A stretch of DNA of 64,000 bases from Prasinococcaceae sp. CCMP 1430 (lineage: Eukaryota; Prasinodermophyta; Palmophyllophyceae; Prasinococcales; Prasinococcaceae). Of the stretch, positions 42,994 to 56,000 are shown piece by piece (the first letter of the stretch is position 1; each line of letters opens with the position of its first letter). Both the position numbers and the translations under genes were made by a program. The notes beneath the pieces are model-generated. The model ran no database searches. It saw nothing but the letters and a program-made list of their open reading frames with translations, and had not been told where the DNA came from. The DNA is taken from the NCBI GenBank assembly GCA_013416795.1, contig RQSC01000004.1:208787-272786 (forward strand), read 5' to 3'.

Positions 42994-43562
42994 CGCGGCT
43001 CCCTCGTGCTCCCACGCAGCAGTCCCTTCCCTCCCTCTCACGCGCCGCGCGCGACCCGTGTGCCCCCTCCCCCACCCCCACCCCGCCGCGCCGTCAACCC
43101 CTCACGCTCGCGCGCTCCGTTCGGTTTCGCGTTGGGTTTCAAACGGCGCGCGGCGGCGGGAGCGCTGCCGTTTTTTCGCAGCGGCCCCGCGAGACGACAG
43201 GGCAACCCTGAAGAAGTTTCGAAACGGCAACGCGCGTCCACGTGTCAGCCATGAGACGTCGCGTTGATCACACGTGTAGTCCTGGTCTACCAGTACCATC
43301 AGGGTACACCATCAGACGGTGCTGTACGGTCGAAGGACCTGTTGCCCCGGTTGCCTGTGGCGTGTTTAGGATCACATTGGAGGGTTCATGTCACGGGCGT
43401 CGTCGCACGCGTCGCGACGCATCGAATGCGAGTGCGTGCCTGCGCGCGCGCGCGCCGCGCTGCGGGTGCGTTGCGTCCCGTGTCTGCGGCGCGCGCCCCG
43501 CGGGGCACATGCGCGTGTTGGTGTACAGGGAGATAGGTTACAACATGCGGTGGGCTGGCTGG
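42994..43562. other. Region between coiled-coil gene and ALG11
   Basis: 569 bp: promoter of the coiled-coil gene and 3' UTR of ALG11, both minus strand. C-rich near 43065-43090. A moderately AT-rich part at 43260-43390 has GGTCTACCAGTACC-type sequence; I tested it by eye for a tRNA and found no cloverleaf. Confidence 0.45.
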
Positions 43563-44996
43563 TCAGCAGGGTGTCCTCGTGCCGCCGCAAGTCGCGGGGA
43601 GCACACCCTCGTCGACGAGCCATGCGAGGAACGCGCCCTCGAAGCCCGCCTCGGAGAAGCGCGCCGAGCGCACGCGCGCCTCCGCGGCCACGCGAGAGTA
43701 TTCGCGAGGCGCCATGGTGAGCACACGCGCGATGGCGTCGGCGTACTCCTCCTCCGTGCGCGCCAGGAAGCCCGCCTCGCCGCCCTCTCCGACGATGTCC
43801 TGCCTGGGCCCCGCCGAATCGTGCGCGATGGGGATGATGGCGGCCGCCATGAAGTCCACCACGCTGATGCCGAAGTGTTCGTCGAGCATGGTGTGCAGGC
43901 CGGCCGCCGCGCGACGCAGGAGGTCCCTCAGTTCCTCGAGCGGCACGTCCGCGAGCACCTGCACCTGCTCGGCCACGCCGAGCTCTTCTGAGAGAGCGCG
44001 CACCTCGCGCGCGCGGCGGGCGTCGCCCTCGTTGCGCGTTGCGCCCGCTACCGCGAGCCACCAAGCGTGCGTGTCCTGAACGCCCGCATCGCGCGCTCGG
44101 CGCAACGCTGCAGCAAACGCGCGCACCTGCAGGGGCTGGTCCTTCTCCGGCCGAAATTGTGCGACGGACAGCACCAGCCGCTCGCGCGGCCGAGCTGCGG
44201 GCAGCGCCGCAAGCGCGGCCGTGTCGCAAGGAGGGTACACAAGCCGCACGCCCCCGCGGCTCCGCCCACCGCTCCAGAGCGCCTCGATGTGCGCCCGGGT
44301 CCACGACGAGTTGGCCGCGACCGCGTGTGCACGCCTGCCGCATGCGCCGTATGCGGACGTGAGAAGCGAGTAGTACGCAAGCTTCGCGTGCGTGCCCAGC
44401 GCGGTGCGCGCGAGCGCGCCGCGGTTGTTGTAGATGCCAGCTCGGGCTCGCACACGCGCGATCATGTCGCTCGACACCGTAGGGTAGTGCACGTACGCAC
44501 ACACGGAACAGCCCGCAGCGGCGGCAAGCGGGTATCCGAAGGCGTAGCCGGCGGTGTCAATAAAGACGTCAGGGCACAGCCTGCACAACGCCTCGAGCGT
44601 CATGAGCACCGATCCGAGGGACTGGCCCAGCACGGTCGCGACTGGGTACCAGCGGTCCTCCACGAGCGCGCGCGTCCGCAGCGGCACGACACGCGGTGCG
44701 CGTGGCACACGCACGCCGAAGCGCTCGACCGCCCGCGTGGCCAGCTGCTCACCGGTGAGGCCATCGCCTGAGTACACCGCAACGTCCGCTTCAGGCCGCG
44801 CGCGCATGAGCGCCGCGACGGCCACCCACAGCACGCGCTCGCCGCCACCCCCATGGTTGGTGAATGGGTGTAGGAACGCGACGCTTCCGCGCGCAGCGCG
44901 AGCACGCCAGATCGCAACGGCGGCCGCCGCCGCCACCGCCGCCACGAGCGCAAGCGCGAGCGCGAGCGCCCCCCACGCCGCTCGCGCCATCATCAT
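43563..44996 (-). CDS. ALG11: ALG11 alpha-1,2-mannosyltransferase
   Basis: Intronless, 477 residues from the first of three adjacent Met codons at 44996. An N-terminal membrane anchor (WGALALALALVAAVAAAAAVAIW) is followed by ALG11 hallmarks: FLHPFTNHGGGGERVLW, VFIDTAGYAFGYPLA, CAYVHYPTVSSDMI, AVAANSSWTRAHIEALW, SVAQFRPEKDQPLQ and the GT4 motif LHTMLDEHFGISVVDFMAA. The enzyme adds the fourth and fifth mannose (alpha-1,2) from GDP-mannose to the lipid-linked oligosaccharide on the cytosolic face of the ER, so the organism makes at least Man5 N-glycan precursors. Length is normal for the family. It lies in the same direction as RUVBL2 and the coiled-coil gene. Confidence 0.95.
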   Translation of the reverse strand: MMMARAAWGALALALALVAAVAAAAAVAIWRARAARGSVAFLHPFTNHGGGGERVLWVAVAALMRARPEADVAVYSGDGLTGEQLATRAVERFGVRVPRAPRVVPLRTRALVEDRWYPVATVLGQSLGSVLMTLEALCRLCPDVFIDTAGYAFGYPLAAAAGCSVCAYVHYPTVSSDMIARVRARAGIYNNRGALARTALGTHAKLAYYSLLTSAYGACGRRAHAVAANSSWTRAHIEALWSGGRSRGGVRLVYPPCDTAALAALPAARPRERLVLSVAQFRPEKDQPLQVRAFAAALRRARDAGVQDTHAWWLAVAGATRNEGDARRAREVRALSEELGVAEQVQVLADVPLEELRDLLRRAAAGLHTMLDEHFGISVVDFMAAAIIPIAHDSAGPRQDIVGEGGEAGFLARTEEEYADAIARVLTMAPREYSRVAAEARVRSARFSEAGFEGAFLAWLVDEGVLPATCGGTRTPC

Positions 44997-45196
44997 GGTG
45001 CTTAGCTCCAGCGCGGCGCTGAGCGCCAGCGCGTGGAGCGCGGCGGCGCGCGCTGCCTGGCAGCGCGCGCGGTGTGGGCCCGCGCAGCGATGTCGCCCAG
45101 CACCCAGAATAGATACATTTGGAAACGGTGTTGAGAATTGAGTTCAGGACTGAAGTCATAGTGTTACAAGGAGGCCCGCGCCAAGACAGGAGGCGC

Positions 45197-47296
<2,100 letters not shown>

Positions 47297-48214
47297 GGCC
47301 GCCGTCGGGCGCTGGGGGGTGGGGGGCTGGGAGCGCGCGCGGTGCGCGGCGTGTGCCGCGACCGGCGCCCACCCGGGCCCGCGGGCGTCCGTCCCGCGCC
47401 CATGCGCTGCTGCGCTTTTCACGGTGCTGAATTCAAAGGCCTCCGCGCGTTGCGCATTGCCGTTCGATAGTGCCGCAGCGAAATCCCGCTTGCGGCAGAT
47501 GTCAACAACGCACCGCATCCGCATGCATGCATACAGACGGAGCCGCTCGGCGCTCCGCACACTTGGGGTTCCTGGACATCGAGCAGATACAGTGCTCGTA
47601 TCCGGAGTTGACGTGCGTATTTTGGGTAGGGTCCATATGTGGCCTCCGTCCCTTTCGATTTGATGTGAGGGCCCGGCGGCGCTCTGGCGCGTGCGCGTGG
47701 CGGCTGCGGCCGCCGGCCGCCGCGCTTGGCGGGAAACATTGCGGCGCGATATTTTTAGAGCGATTTTTTTTTGGTTTTTGGGGCGTGGGGTGTTGCCCTC
47801 CTTTTCTTGAACGAGTCTTGAGAGCACGCAGGGGAAGAAAAAAAATGGAGCACGCACGCACAGGCACGCGCCTGGCGCCGGGGGGCGGCCGACCCCCAAT
47901 CTCTTCGGGCCTCGCCAGCTGCTTGCTGCTTGGCCTCGTCTGCATCATGCCCAGGCCCGCACGCCCCACGTCCGCCGCGCCCGCGCGCCCGATCGGCACG
48001 CCCGTGCCATCGGGAGAAACCCTAAGCGGCCTAGGCAGCGCAGCGCCGGCCACCGGCGGCGCCGTGCCACCGACGCTCCTGAGGGCGACGTCGAGCGCCG
48101 CACGAGGCTCTCGACGACAGGTGTGAGGCGGAGAGACCCGCACTCACCCCCGCGCGCGTGCCCAGGCCACCCCCGCGCCGCCTTTCCAGTGGACCGCTGC
48201 CGGCCACTTTCGCG
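47297..48214. promoter_or_regulatory. Shared upstream region of RUVBL2 and Q-rich UBA gene
   Basis: 918 bp between divergent ATGs. It includes a moderately AT-rich stretch at 47560-47860 with T and A runs, and a telomere-like box AAACCCTAA at 48017-48025, about 190 bp before the UBA-gene ATG. No supported coding sequence. Confidence 0.45.
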
Positions 48215-48477
48215 ATGTACCAGCAGCAGCAGCAGCAGCGCGGCGCCCCCGGGCAGCCCCGCCCGGTGAGTCGCCAGGAGCAGGTGGACCAAGCGACGAT
48301 GCAGATCGCGCCACAGGTCGCCGAACGCATGGTCGGCAGCGGCTTCATCCAGTTTCCGCCGCAGAAGCCGTTCCAGACACCCGTCGTCCAGCAGTCGACG
48401 CAGGGATTTGCCGGCAGCGTGCCGGCGCCGAGGCCGCAGGCAGTCGGTGGGGCCCCGCAGCGCCCGCCGCAGATGCA

Positions 48478-48512
<35 letters not shown>

Positions 48513-49528
48513 GGCCTCCGCAGGGCAGGCAGCCGCCGCAGCAGCAGTACCAGCAGCAGCAGCAGCCGATGCCGCCGCAGCAGCAGCGCCCGCCGATGGG
48601 CCAGCAGTACGGCGCACCTTCGCAGGGCTTCGCTGGGGCGCCGGCGCCGATGGCTGCGCCCAACGCCGCGTTCCCTGGCCAGTACTCGCAGTTCCCCGGC
48701 CAGCAGAGTGCCGCGCCACCCATGAGTGGCACGTACCCGCAGGGTGGCATGTATCAGCAGCAACAGGGCGGCCCTGCCCAACCGCCGCCGCCGACGTCGC
48801 TCGGCATGCCGCAGTACGCTGGCTTCAGTGCGCCGCCGTCGCGCGTCGCCAACGGGATGCCACAGCAGGCGCGCCCCCAGCCGCCCATGCCAGGCCAGTA
48901 CACCACCCCGATGGCGCCGCAGGCACGGATGCTGCAGCAGCCGCAAGCACAGCAGCAGCAGCAGCAGCAGCAGCAGCGCCGCCCGGCGCACAACCAGCCG
49001 CCGGCGGCCCAGCAGGCCGCTCGGGCGCCCCCCCAGCAGCCGCCGCCGCAGAAGGCGCCCCAGCAACGAGGTGCACCCCAGGGCGCGCAACGTGCACAGC
49101 AGGCAAACGGCGGTGCACGCGGCGGCCGTGGTGGCCGCGGCGGCCGCGGCGGCGCGCCTGCCCCCCCAGTGGCAAAGCCCGTAGCGCAGACTCCCAAGCC
49201 TCCTGCGCCGACCAAGCCGCTCACACCCCAGGAGCTGGTTGTCTCTCAGCTCGAGTCGATGGGCTTCGGACGCAACCGCGCGACGCGCGCGGTGCAGGCG
49301 TGCGGCCGCCTGGACGCCGGTACCGCCGTCAACTGGCTGATGGAGCGCATCGATGACCTGAGCCTGGACGCACCTCTACCGTCGGCGCACAGTGCCCCTG
49401 TCGCGGCGGCGGCCGCGCCAGCCGCGCCCGCAGCCGCGCCTGCCGGTCCACCCACGGCGGCTGGCGAAAAGAAGTCCAAGTCGCAGCTCAAGAGGGAGCG
49501 CAAGAAGAAGCGCGAAGGCAAGATGTAA
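48215..49528 (+). CDS. Gln/Pro-rich RGG protein with C-terminal UBA domain
   Basis: Intronless, 437 residues from ATG 48215. No named family recognised. An N-terminal conserved-looking part (SRQEQVDQATMQIAPQVAERMV) is followed by a long Gln/Pro/Met-rich region with two polyglutamine runs (a 14-Gln stretch near base 48480 and a second near 48955), then an RGG-like patch (ARGGRGGRGGRGG) and a UBA domain near residues 345-388 (ELVVSQLESMGFGRNRATRAVQACG ... NWLMERIDD). The C-terminal tail is Ala/Pro-rich and then very basic (KSKSQLKRERKKKREGKM). UBA domains bind ubiquitin; RGG patches and basic tails often bind RNA; the low-complexity region suggests a condensate-forming protein. These are inferences from composition. 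The CAG repeats are mostly pure and could vary in length between strains. Confidence 0.8.
48475..48515 (+). repeat. CAG repeat encoding polyglutamine
   Basis: Nearly uninterrupted CAG/CAA codons within the Q-rich UBA gene. A second, shorter CAG tract lies at about 48953-48977. Confidence 0.9.
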
Positions 49529-49773
49529 CTCGGCCACGCCACCCAGCGCATGCGCAGCGAGTACTTCTGCTGCGGCCTTGGCCAACCCTGCGCTCTCGCG
49601 CGGCCACCTGCCCGAGCGAACGACAAAGGACGCATCAACTCCAAATTTGAAACTGCCACACACACGCTCGCGAGCTTGCCGCTGCGCCGCGCGAACCAAC
49701 GTACAAGGTGGAATTACTGTACAAATGCGCTGTCCCGGCCACAAGGCCGAAGCGGACACACCAGACACGCCCG

Positions 49774-51288
49774 TCAGTACTGTCCGTACTCGGCATCAAT
49801 CGCGATCGCAGCGTGTCCGGCGAGCGACTCTTTTGCGTCCGGCCGCGGCAACCTGACGCCCGCCTGAACGCCGAGGGCACTCGCGCCCGCGCCATTGTCG
49901 TCCCCGGGCGGCCGCGTGCGATCCGCGCGCTCGATGGTCGCATCGCCCTGCAAAACCAAAGAGTCCTGGTCGGCGTACTTCAGCGCGCTTGCGATATCGC
50001 CGCGGCGCACCACGTAGCGGAACGCGAGCACATCCCCAATCGCCTGCGCCTGCTCATGCTCCTCTCCAGGAGTGAGGCCCAATGACAGAGCGCGTTGCAC
50101 ATTGGCTGCTCGCGCGGCCTCGTCCTGCACCAAAAACGCCGTGGGAAAGAGCTCAGGATCGCCAAGCACGCCTACCGTGGAATTGTGAGTCCACGGGCCC
50201 GTTGGGAGGACGATGTACACGTCGAGGCAGGACAAGTCGCCGTTGCCAAGTGCATCGGATGGCGAGCTCCAAGCCACCCACTGGCACCCGCGGACGACCA
50301 CCGCTTCGGAGAAGTGCACGAGCACATCTACGCTCTCGCCCAAATCATAAGCGTTCCCCTCCTTCCCCCGTGGTCGCCTCGCGCGTGCCGTGACGCGCGT
50401 GACATACGGCGCACCAACAGTGATGGACGACCGGCGCGCGAGCGCCTGTGGCGAGCCCGGCGCGGGCAGCGTGACATCCGCCGCGGGTCCGTTGGAGCCG
50501 TCGCGCACGTCGGCGGCGAGCAGAGTCGCGCCCTGCAAGCGCAATGCGTCGCGGCCAGCGGTCGCAAGCACTCGCGTGCGCTCATCACCACCACTGTCGC
50601 CCACGATGTAGCGGAAAGCCAGCGTGGAATCCATCGCTTGCTCGCGCCGCGCGTTCCCTCCCACACCTACAAGCCCGGCGGCTGTGCCCGAGTACTCACT
50701 TCCGAAGGCGCACTCCTCCAGGCCAGCAGCTGCAATGGTCGCGTCGAGCGCGCCCCCCGCGCGGCACGGCACAGGCATGCCCGTGAGCAGCGGGCTCGAC
50801 TCGTCGTTCGCCCAGAAGCTCTTGCTCATACCATAGCCCCCCCCGACAAACTCAGCCAGCGAATCGTTCGCATTGAGCTCTGAGTGCGCACCCGTGCGCA
50901 GCGCGATGGCTGGCGCGGGCGTGCCGTTGGGCGTGTGCACGGGCGTGTCGAAGCGGACAAGAAGGTAGACCACGTCGCCTTCCGCCACGATTGCGTCCCG
51001 CGCCCGGCGCACGCCGTCGGCGGTAGCGTGCGCAGCGCTGCCGGTGGTCGCAGCCGTGTTCTGCTCCCACCAGCCTGCTGCATTGCGCGCGTCGGCGATG
51101 GCGTCGACGGCGACCACCCGCGGCGCAAAGCGCAGGTCCGCGTCGCGCTCGGCGGGCCGTGTGGGCGCGTAGATGAGCCGCTGGCCGCCGTGCGCCAGGT
51201 GTGCGTTGGCCGCAGCGAATGCGCGCGCGCCCACACACAGCAGCGCGGCGGTGAGCGCAGCCAGACGCCGCCGCGCCCGCGGTCGCAT
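49774..51288 (-). CDS. Secreted protein with two beta-rich extracellular repeats
   Basis: Single exon, 504 residues from ATG 51288. A signal peptide is clear (RRRLAALTAALLCVGARAFAAANA). Two homologous units of about 210 residues follow, each with a strand pattern seen in repeated extracellular modules: GDVVYLLVRFDTPVH ... AFRYIVGDSGGDERTRVLATAGRDALRLQGATL, and ESVDVLVHFSEAVVV ... AFRYVVRRGDIASALKYADQDSLVLQGDATI. Each unit ends in a 'PAPGS...LA...I.VGAPYV' or 'RPDAKESLAGHAAIAIDA' bridge. The second repeat runs to the stop, so the protein ends just after a repeat. Such Calx-beta/SwmB-like modules occur in large surface or wall proteins of algae and bacteria. No catalytic motif is seen. Function unknown, probably cell surface or matrix. 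Head-to-head with the TLDc gene, 219 bp between ATGs. Confidence 0.72.
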   Translation of the reverse strand: MRPRARRRLAALTAALLCVGARAFAAANAHLAHGGQRLIYAPTRPAERDADLRFAPRVVAVDAIADARNAAGWWEQNTAATTGSAAHATADGVRRARDAIVAEGDVVYLLVRFDTPVHTPNGTPAPAIALRTGAHSELNANDSLAEFVGGGYGMSKSFWANDESSPLLTGMPVPCRAGGALDATIAAAGLEECAFGSEYSGTAAGLVGVGGNARREQAMDSTLAFRYIVGDSGGDERTRVLATAGRDALRLQGATLLAADVRDGSNGPAADVTLPAPGSPQALARRSSITVGAPYVTRVTARARRPRGKEGNAYDLGESVDVLVHFSEAVVVRGCQWVAWSSPSDALGNGDLSCLDVYIVLPTGPWTHNSTVGVLGDPELFPTAFLVQDEAARAANVQRALSLGLTPGEEHEQAQAIGDVLAFRYVVRRGDIASALKYADQDSLVLQGDATIERADRTRPPGDDNGAGASALGVQAGVRLPRPDAKESLAGHAAIAIDAEYGQY

Positions 51289-51507
51289 TGCGCTGCGGCG
51301 CGCCGTGCGCCGTGCGCCACCACTGGTGCGCCCTGGCGCCGCGCCTACGCCCACCGACGAGGCAACGCCTGCTGGAACGTCCGCCAGGTGGCCGCGCCGG
51401 CAGCAGGAGCTTCGAAAGAGCTCAGATTCGAAGCGCCACACCGCGAACAGCACGCTCAGCGCCCCGCACAGCGCTGGCGCTGGCGCGGGCTCAGCGCAGC
51501 GTAGGCA

Positions 51508-52939
51508 ATGGGCTCGGCTCAGTCGACGGCGCGCGAGCGTTCGACGGTGGGAGCGGCGGCGCTCGCCGCGCTCGCGCCCGACGAGCGCGACGCAGTGCTC
51601 GCAGCCGAGGGGCGCGCGCACGCGGCAGCAGTCGGCGGCGGCGGCGCCGGCGACGATGAGGCTGGGGCGGGCGAGCTGCGCGTTCTGCTCGAGCGCGCCG
51701 CCGAAGTCGACCCCGACGCGCTTGTGCTCGCGGTGGCAGCCGCGCTCGCGACTCCCGCGGAGCGCTTCGAGTGGGCGTGGTCACTCACAACGTCGAAGCA
51801 CACTGGAGGTAGCAGCGGCGGCGCGGGGGCGCTCTCGGTGCTACTGCGCGCGGCGGCGCAGCATGCAGTCGGGTACGACGACGATAGCAGGAAAAGCGCT
51901 ACTGCCTTTGCAGAGGCCGTCTTGACGCCGTTGGGCACTGCCGCGCGCGACGAGGCAGCGATGCGCAAAACTTTGATCGACCGTGTGCCCGCTACATTGC
52001 CGAGCGCTGCGGCCGCGGCGCGTTTGGCGCTCGGCGTGCCCATCCCGCGCGGGCTACGTCAGCATGTGCCGCGGCTTGAGCTCGGGCAAGGCGAGGCGAG
52101 CGGCAGTGCGAGGGGCGGCGCGCCGCTCCTGCAACCCGTGCATGCATGGCAGCTTGCGTTTGCAGCCCCAACCGCGGTGCGCACCGCGCGCGCATGGACG
52201 CGCGTGTATTCGTCAAAGGCTGGGGATGGGACATCGCTGACGACACTGGCGAAACGCGCGGAGGCGGGAGCACCCGTGCTCGTTGTTGTGAAGAGCCTCG
52301 GTGGCAAGGTGGTCGCAGGGCTCTCCGCCGAACCCCTGACAAGAGGGGCTGCCTTCAGTGGAAGCGCTGGCGACCTCGTTGCGTCGCTCGCGCCTCATTT
52401 ATCCATTTATCGTGCGACAGGATACGCCAAGGGCAACGGCCACGTGCTTTTCGCCTTGGGCTTGGAGTCGGTGCCGCCCGGACTTGGCTTTGGGGGGCAG
52501 GCGGGTTTCCATGCACTCCACATAGGAGGTGGTGGAGACGTGCTCAGAGCTCACTCGCGCGCGACCGCCGCGTTCGCGAATCCTGTGCTTTTCGAGGAGC
52601 CGGGGGACGACGGTACCGTTGGGCTGGAAGCCGCTGAGGTGTGGGAGTGCGGCGAGCCCAATGACGAATGGCTACGGACAATGTACGTTAGCACAACCTT
52701 TTGCGCAGCTATGTCTCGCACGTGCACGCATGATGTGGTCGCATCCGCTGGAGCTGACTGGAGCTTGCCGTGCGGCGCTGCTTTGTCGGTGCGAAATGCA
52801 CAGGCGCCTCGATGGGCGCCTGCCCGAGGGCGCGCGCGCGCGCGCGCACGGCAAACGTGCCAGCGCGGGCAAGTCCGTGCTGGACGAAGACAGATTCAGA
52901 GAAGAGCGCTTCTTGCTGCGAGCGAGCGGGCGCATGTGA
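51508..52939 (+). CDS. TLDc-domain protein, probably N-myristoylated
   Basis: Exons 51508-52682 and 52864-52939, 416 residues. Donor GTACGT and acceptor CCAG agree in phase 2 and restore the C-terminal block SVLDEDRFREERFLLRASGRM that ends TLDc proteins such as MEAK7/TLDC1. The TLDc domain covers about residues 225-390: RVYSSKAGDGTSLTTLAKRA, VLVVVKSLGGKVVAGLSAEP, GNGHVLFALG, GFGGQAGFHALHIGGGGDV and LEAAEVWECGE. The N-terminus MGSAQST fits a myristoylation site, as in MEAK7, which is recruited to lysosomes. TLDc proteins bind the V-ATPase and affect its assembly, and are linked to oxidative-stress resistance; role here is inferred. An unspliced reading would miss the last exon and give a false C-terminus. 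Confidence 0.85.
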
Positions 52940-53052
52940 TGCGCGTTTGCTGTGCACACATCGAAGTACAAGCTATTATTTCACTCCCTAACTAGAAGAA
53001 TTCCATGCAAGTGCGCGCCCCTTTACCACGAGGGGCAGGACGTCTTCCTCGC

Positions 53053-56000
53053 CTACGCGATCGGCGACGGAGAGGACGTCTTTTGAGAGCTGACGCGTTG
53101 CAGCTGCGGCGACATCATCGATGCCCGACTTTTCAGGGGTTGGGACGCGGCGTCCTGGAGAAGTGGCACCAGTGGGCTGTCCTCGCCAGCCCTCACGTCC
53201 GCTAAGGCGAGCTCCTCGAGCTCTTGCACGTGGTCGAAGCTGAAGGAGCTGTCGAGCACCTGCGCTTCTGGGTCGCAAGGCGGCGGTTGGTACGGAGAGA
53301 GCGCGCTCCGGGCCTCGAGCTTGGCCCAGTCGATCATGAAGAAGAACCTGTGCTGCTTGATCTGCGCTGCGCCCTGAGAGCCAGGTAACGGCCTGCGCCC
53401 AGGGTCAGGTTGCATGAGCAGGCGGATGAGCGACGCTGCGGCGGTGCTGATGCCCCTGCGGTTGTAGTTGACGCGCGCCTCGCAAATGGCACGCAATTTG
53501 CGGCCGTCAGCCAGGCGCGAGAACGGCGTGTCGCCCACCAGCAGCTGGTACATGCACACGCCAAGCGCCCACCAGTCGGCGGAGGCCGAGTGACCGGACT
53601 GGCGGAGACATTCCGGTGCCATGTAGTCCGGAGTACCCACGAAGCTGAACGTACGCTCCGTCTTTGCGAGCTTGCGTGCGAAGCCGAAGTCGGCGAGTTT
53701 CGCATAGCCCATCTTGTCCACGAGAATGTTCTCGGGTTTGACGTCTCTGTAGGCATACCCGACCTCATGAATGTGTTCGAGTGCAAGCACGACGCACGCC
53801 ATCATGAAGGCGACGACGCGCTCGGGCACGTGGCCGCCGAAGCGCGACAGCAGGGTGAATAAGTCACCGCCCGTCACGTGGTCGAGGACCAAATAGGCCG
53901 TCTTCGCGTCGGCCTGCGCCGCATGCAGCCTCAGCAGCATTGGATGGCGCAGCGCCATCATGGCGCGCGCCTCACTGAGGACGCGCGGCCAGGCGCGCAC
54001 CCTCTCAACCGCTGCCCGTGGGATGAGCTTCACCGCGAAATACTCCCCGCTCCACTTGTGGCGCGCCAGGCGCACGACGGCGAAGCCGCCCACGCCCAGC
54101 GGACGCAGCACTTCCAGATCGTCCAGCGTGGTGCTGCACCCGCCGCTGGCCGAAGTGGGCACCGCTTCAGAGTCGCCAGCGGCGCGCGCCTGTTCGCTGC
54201 CCACCGACCAGCTGAGGTAGGACTTGAGCGTGCGCAGCGTGCGCAGGGTCGGGTCCATGCGCTCCCCCCCGCCATTCCTGCTAACGATGGCGGCAGCCGC
54301 GGACGCGCGCGCCTCGTTCACGCCCATGGCTAGCGCGCCTCCGATGGGGCCTGTGGCCACCTTGGCAGCGGCTCGCAAGTCGAGTTCCAGGAGCTCGACG
54401 CCGCCGCCACTTTTGCCGGAGGCAGGCTCGCTCACAGCTAGCTTAGGCCGCTGCGCGCGCGCGTGCGCTGCTCCCGTCCACACGAACGCATCGCCTGGCT
54501 GCAGCCTGGTCACCATCGCCTCCCTCACGAGATTGGCCAGCTCCTCCTTGCGCTCTTCGCTCATCTCAGACGCCTCCGCGTCTCCATCACCCTGCCGTTG
54601 CGTGTGAGCGTCGTCAATGACGGCGAAGGAGTCGTACACGTCCTCGCCCCGCGTGGCGATATCCGCGTCGAGCACGCGCAGCCCGGCGCGTTCGAGCGCA
54701 GTGCAGATGACCATAAGGAGCCCATCCCGGTCACGCGTTTTGACGTGCACCGTGGCGGCGTGGCCGCCGCCAGCGATCGATTTCATGCTGCGTTTGGTGT
54801 TCAGTGAGGACACGCTGTCTTCGCAGCCGAGATCGCCGGTGTCGTGCTCGCTGCTGAATTCGCTGAAGGCGTCGTTGCCACTCTCGACCATCACCTCGGC
54901 CTCCTCGGTCACAGAGAGGCACCCATCTGACACAATGTACAGGCGGCTGGGCTCGCTGCCGGAGAGCGCGTCAAGCGCCGCGTTTACGCCCGCGAGTGTG
55001 GGGGCGATGGACACCTCCTTTGTGTGGTGCTCCGCCAGCCAGCAGAGGTCGCCAAAGGTCTCGCCGGACTCGCGCCCCCCGCGCGCCATCCACTTGAAAG
55101 GCGACCGCGCCAGAAGTTCCTGCGCCGCTGTGATGGGCGGCGCCCAGTTCCACCGTAGGCCCGAAGACACAAGCGCCACTTTTTCGTCGCTCGTGCCGCG
55201 CAGCGAGTGCGTGAATGTGTCGTCGCCCGCGTTGTGGTACAGGAGCAGGCGCATCACTGACATGGCGTCCAGCGCCAGGACGACCAAGGTGTCCTCCCCC
55301 GACGCGGTCACCTCCACCTCCGATCGCAGCGTCGGGTATGCCGCCGCGGCACTGACGCCGGGGTTCGCATCCGCGCCGGCGCTGGAATCGGCGCTGGTGC
55401 CGCCAACGAGGGTTGCAGCCGAGGCCGACCTCAGCAGATTCGAGGTGCCTGGGCTGCGCACTCCCGCGGCCCCCGGTGAAGCTCTGGGCGTGCAGCCGCC
55501 GCTCGGGGCACGCGTGCGCCTGCAAGCCTCTCGCGCGGCGCTGGCAGCCCGCGCGAGCGCGTGCTCACCAACCGTGTCGCCCTCGCGCATGCGTGCGAGC
55601 GTGCGGTTGCCGTAGCGAAGCACGGCTTGCCCCTGTATGATGAGGAAGGCGGACGAGAGTGGCGCGCCCTCCACGCAGAGGGACTCGCCAGGTGCAAACT
55701 CCACCGTGCGCGACTCGCGCGCGAGCGTGATCACCGCTGCCTTCCCCAGCCCCTGAAGCAGCGAAGCTTTCTCCAGCGCGCGTTCCGCAGTGGCGTACGT
55801 CTCCTCGTGAGCCTGCCGCGCCGCCTGCCTCAGCGCGACGTGCGGCACCACGAGCACTGAGCATCCGCTCGACCCGACGGTCACGCGGGCCTCTGACGAG
55901 CTCGTGTAGTCTGCGAGCGCGTCATCGCCGAAGACGCCCCCGACGGGAAGCGCCTGCGACGACCCGCCCCTCTCCATGAAGGCCCCGCCATCTGCCACGA

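Noticed and set aside
43255-43330. tRNA-like sequence between the coiled-coil gene and ALG11
   Set aside because: Some TC-loop-like strings, but no four-arm cloverleaf and no proper acceptor stem by eye.
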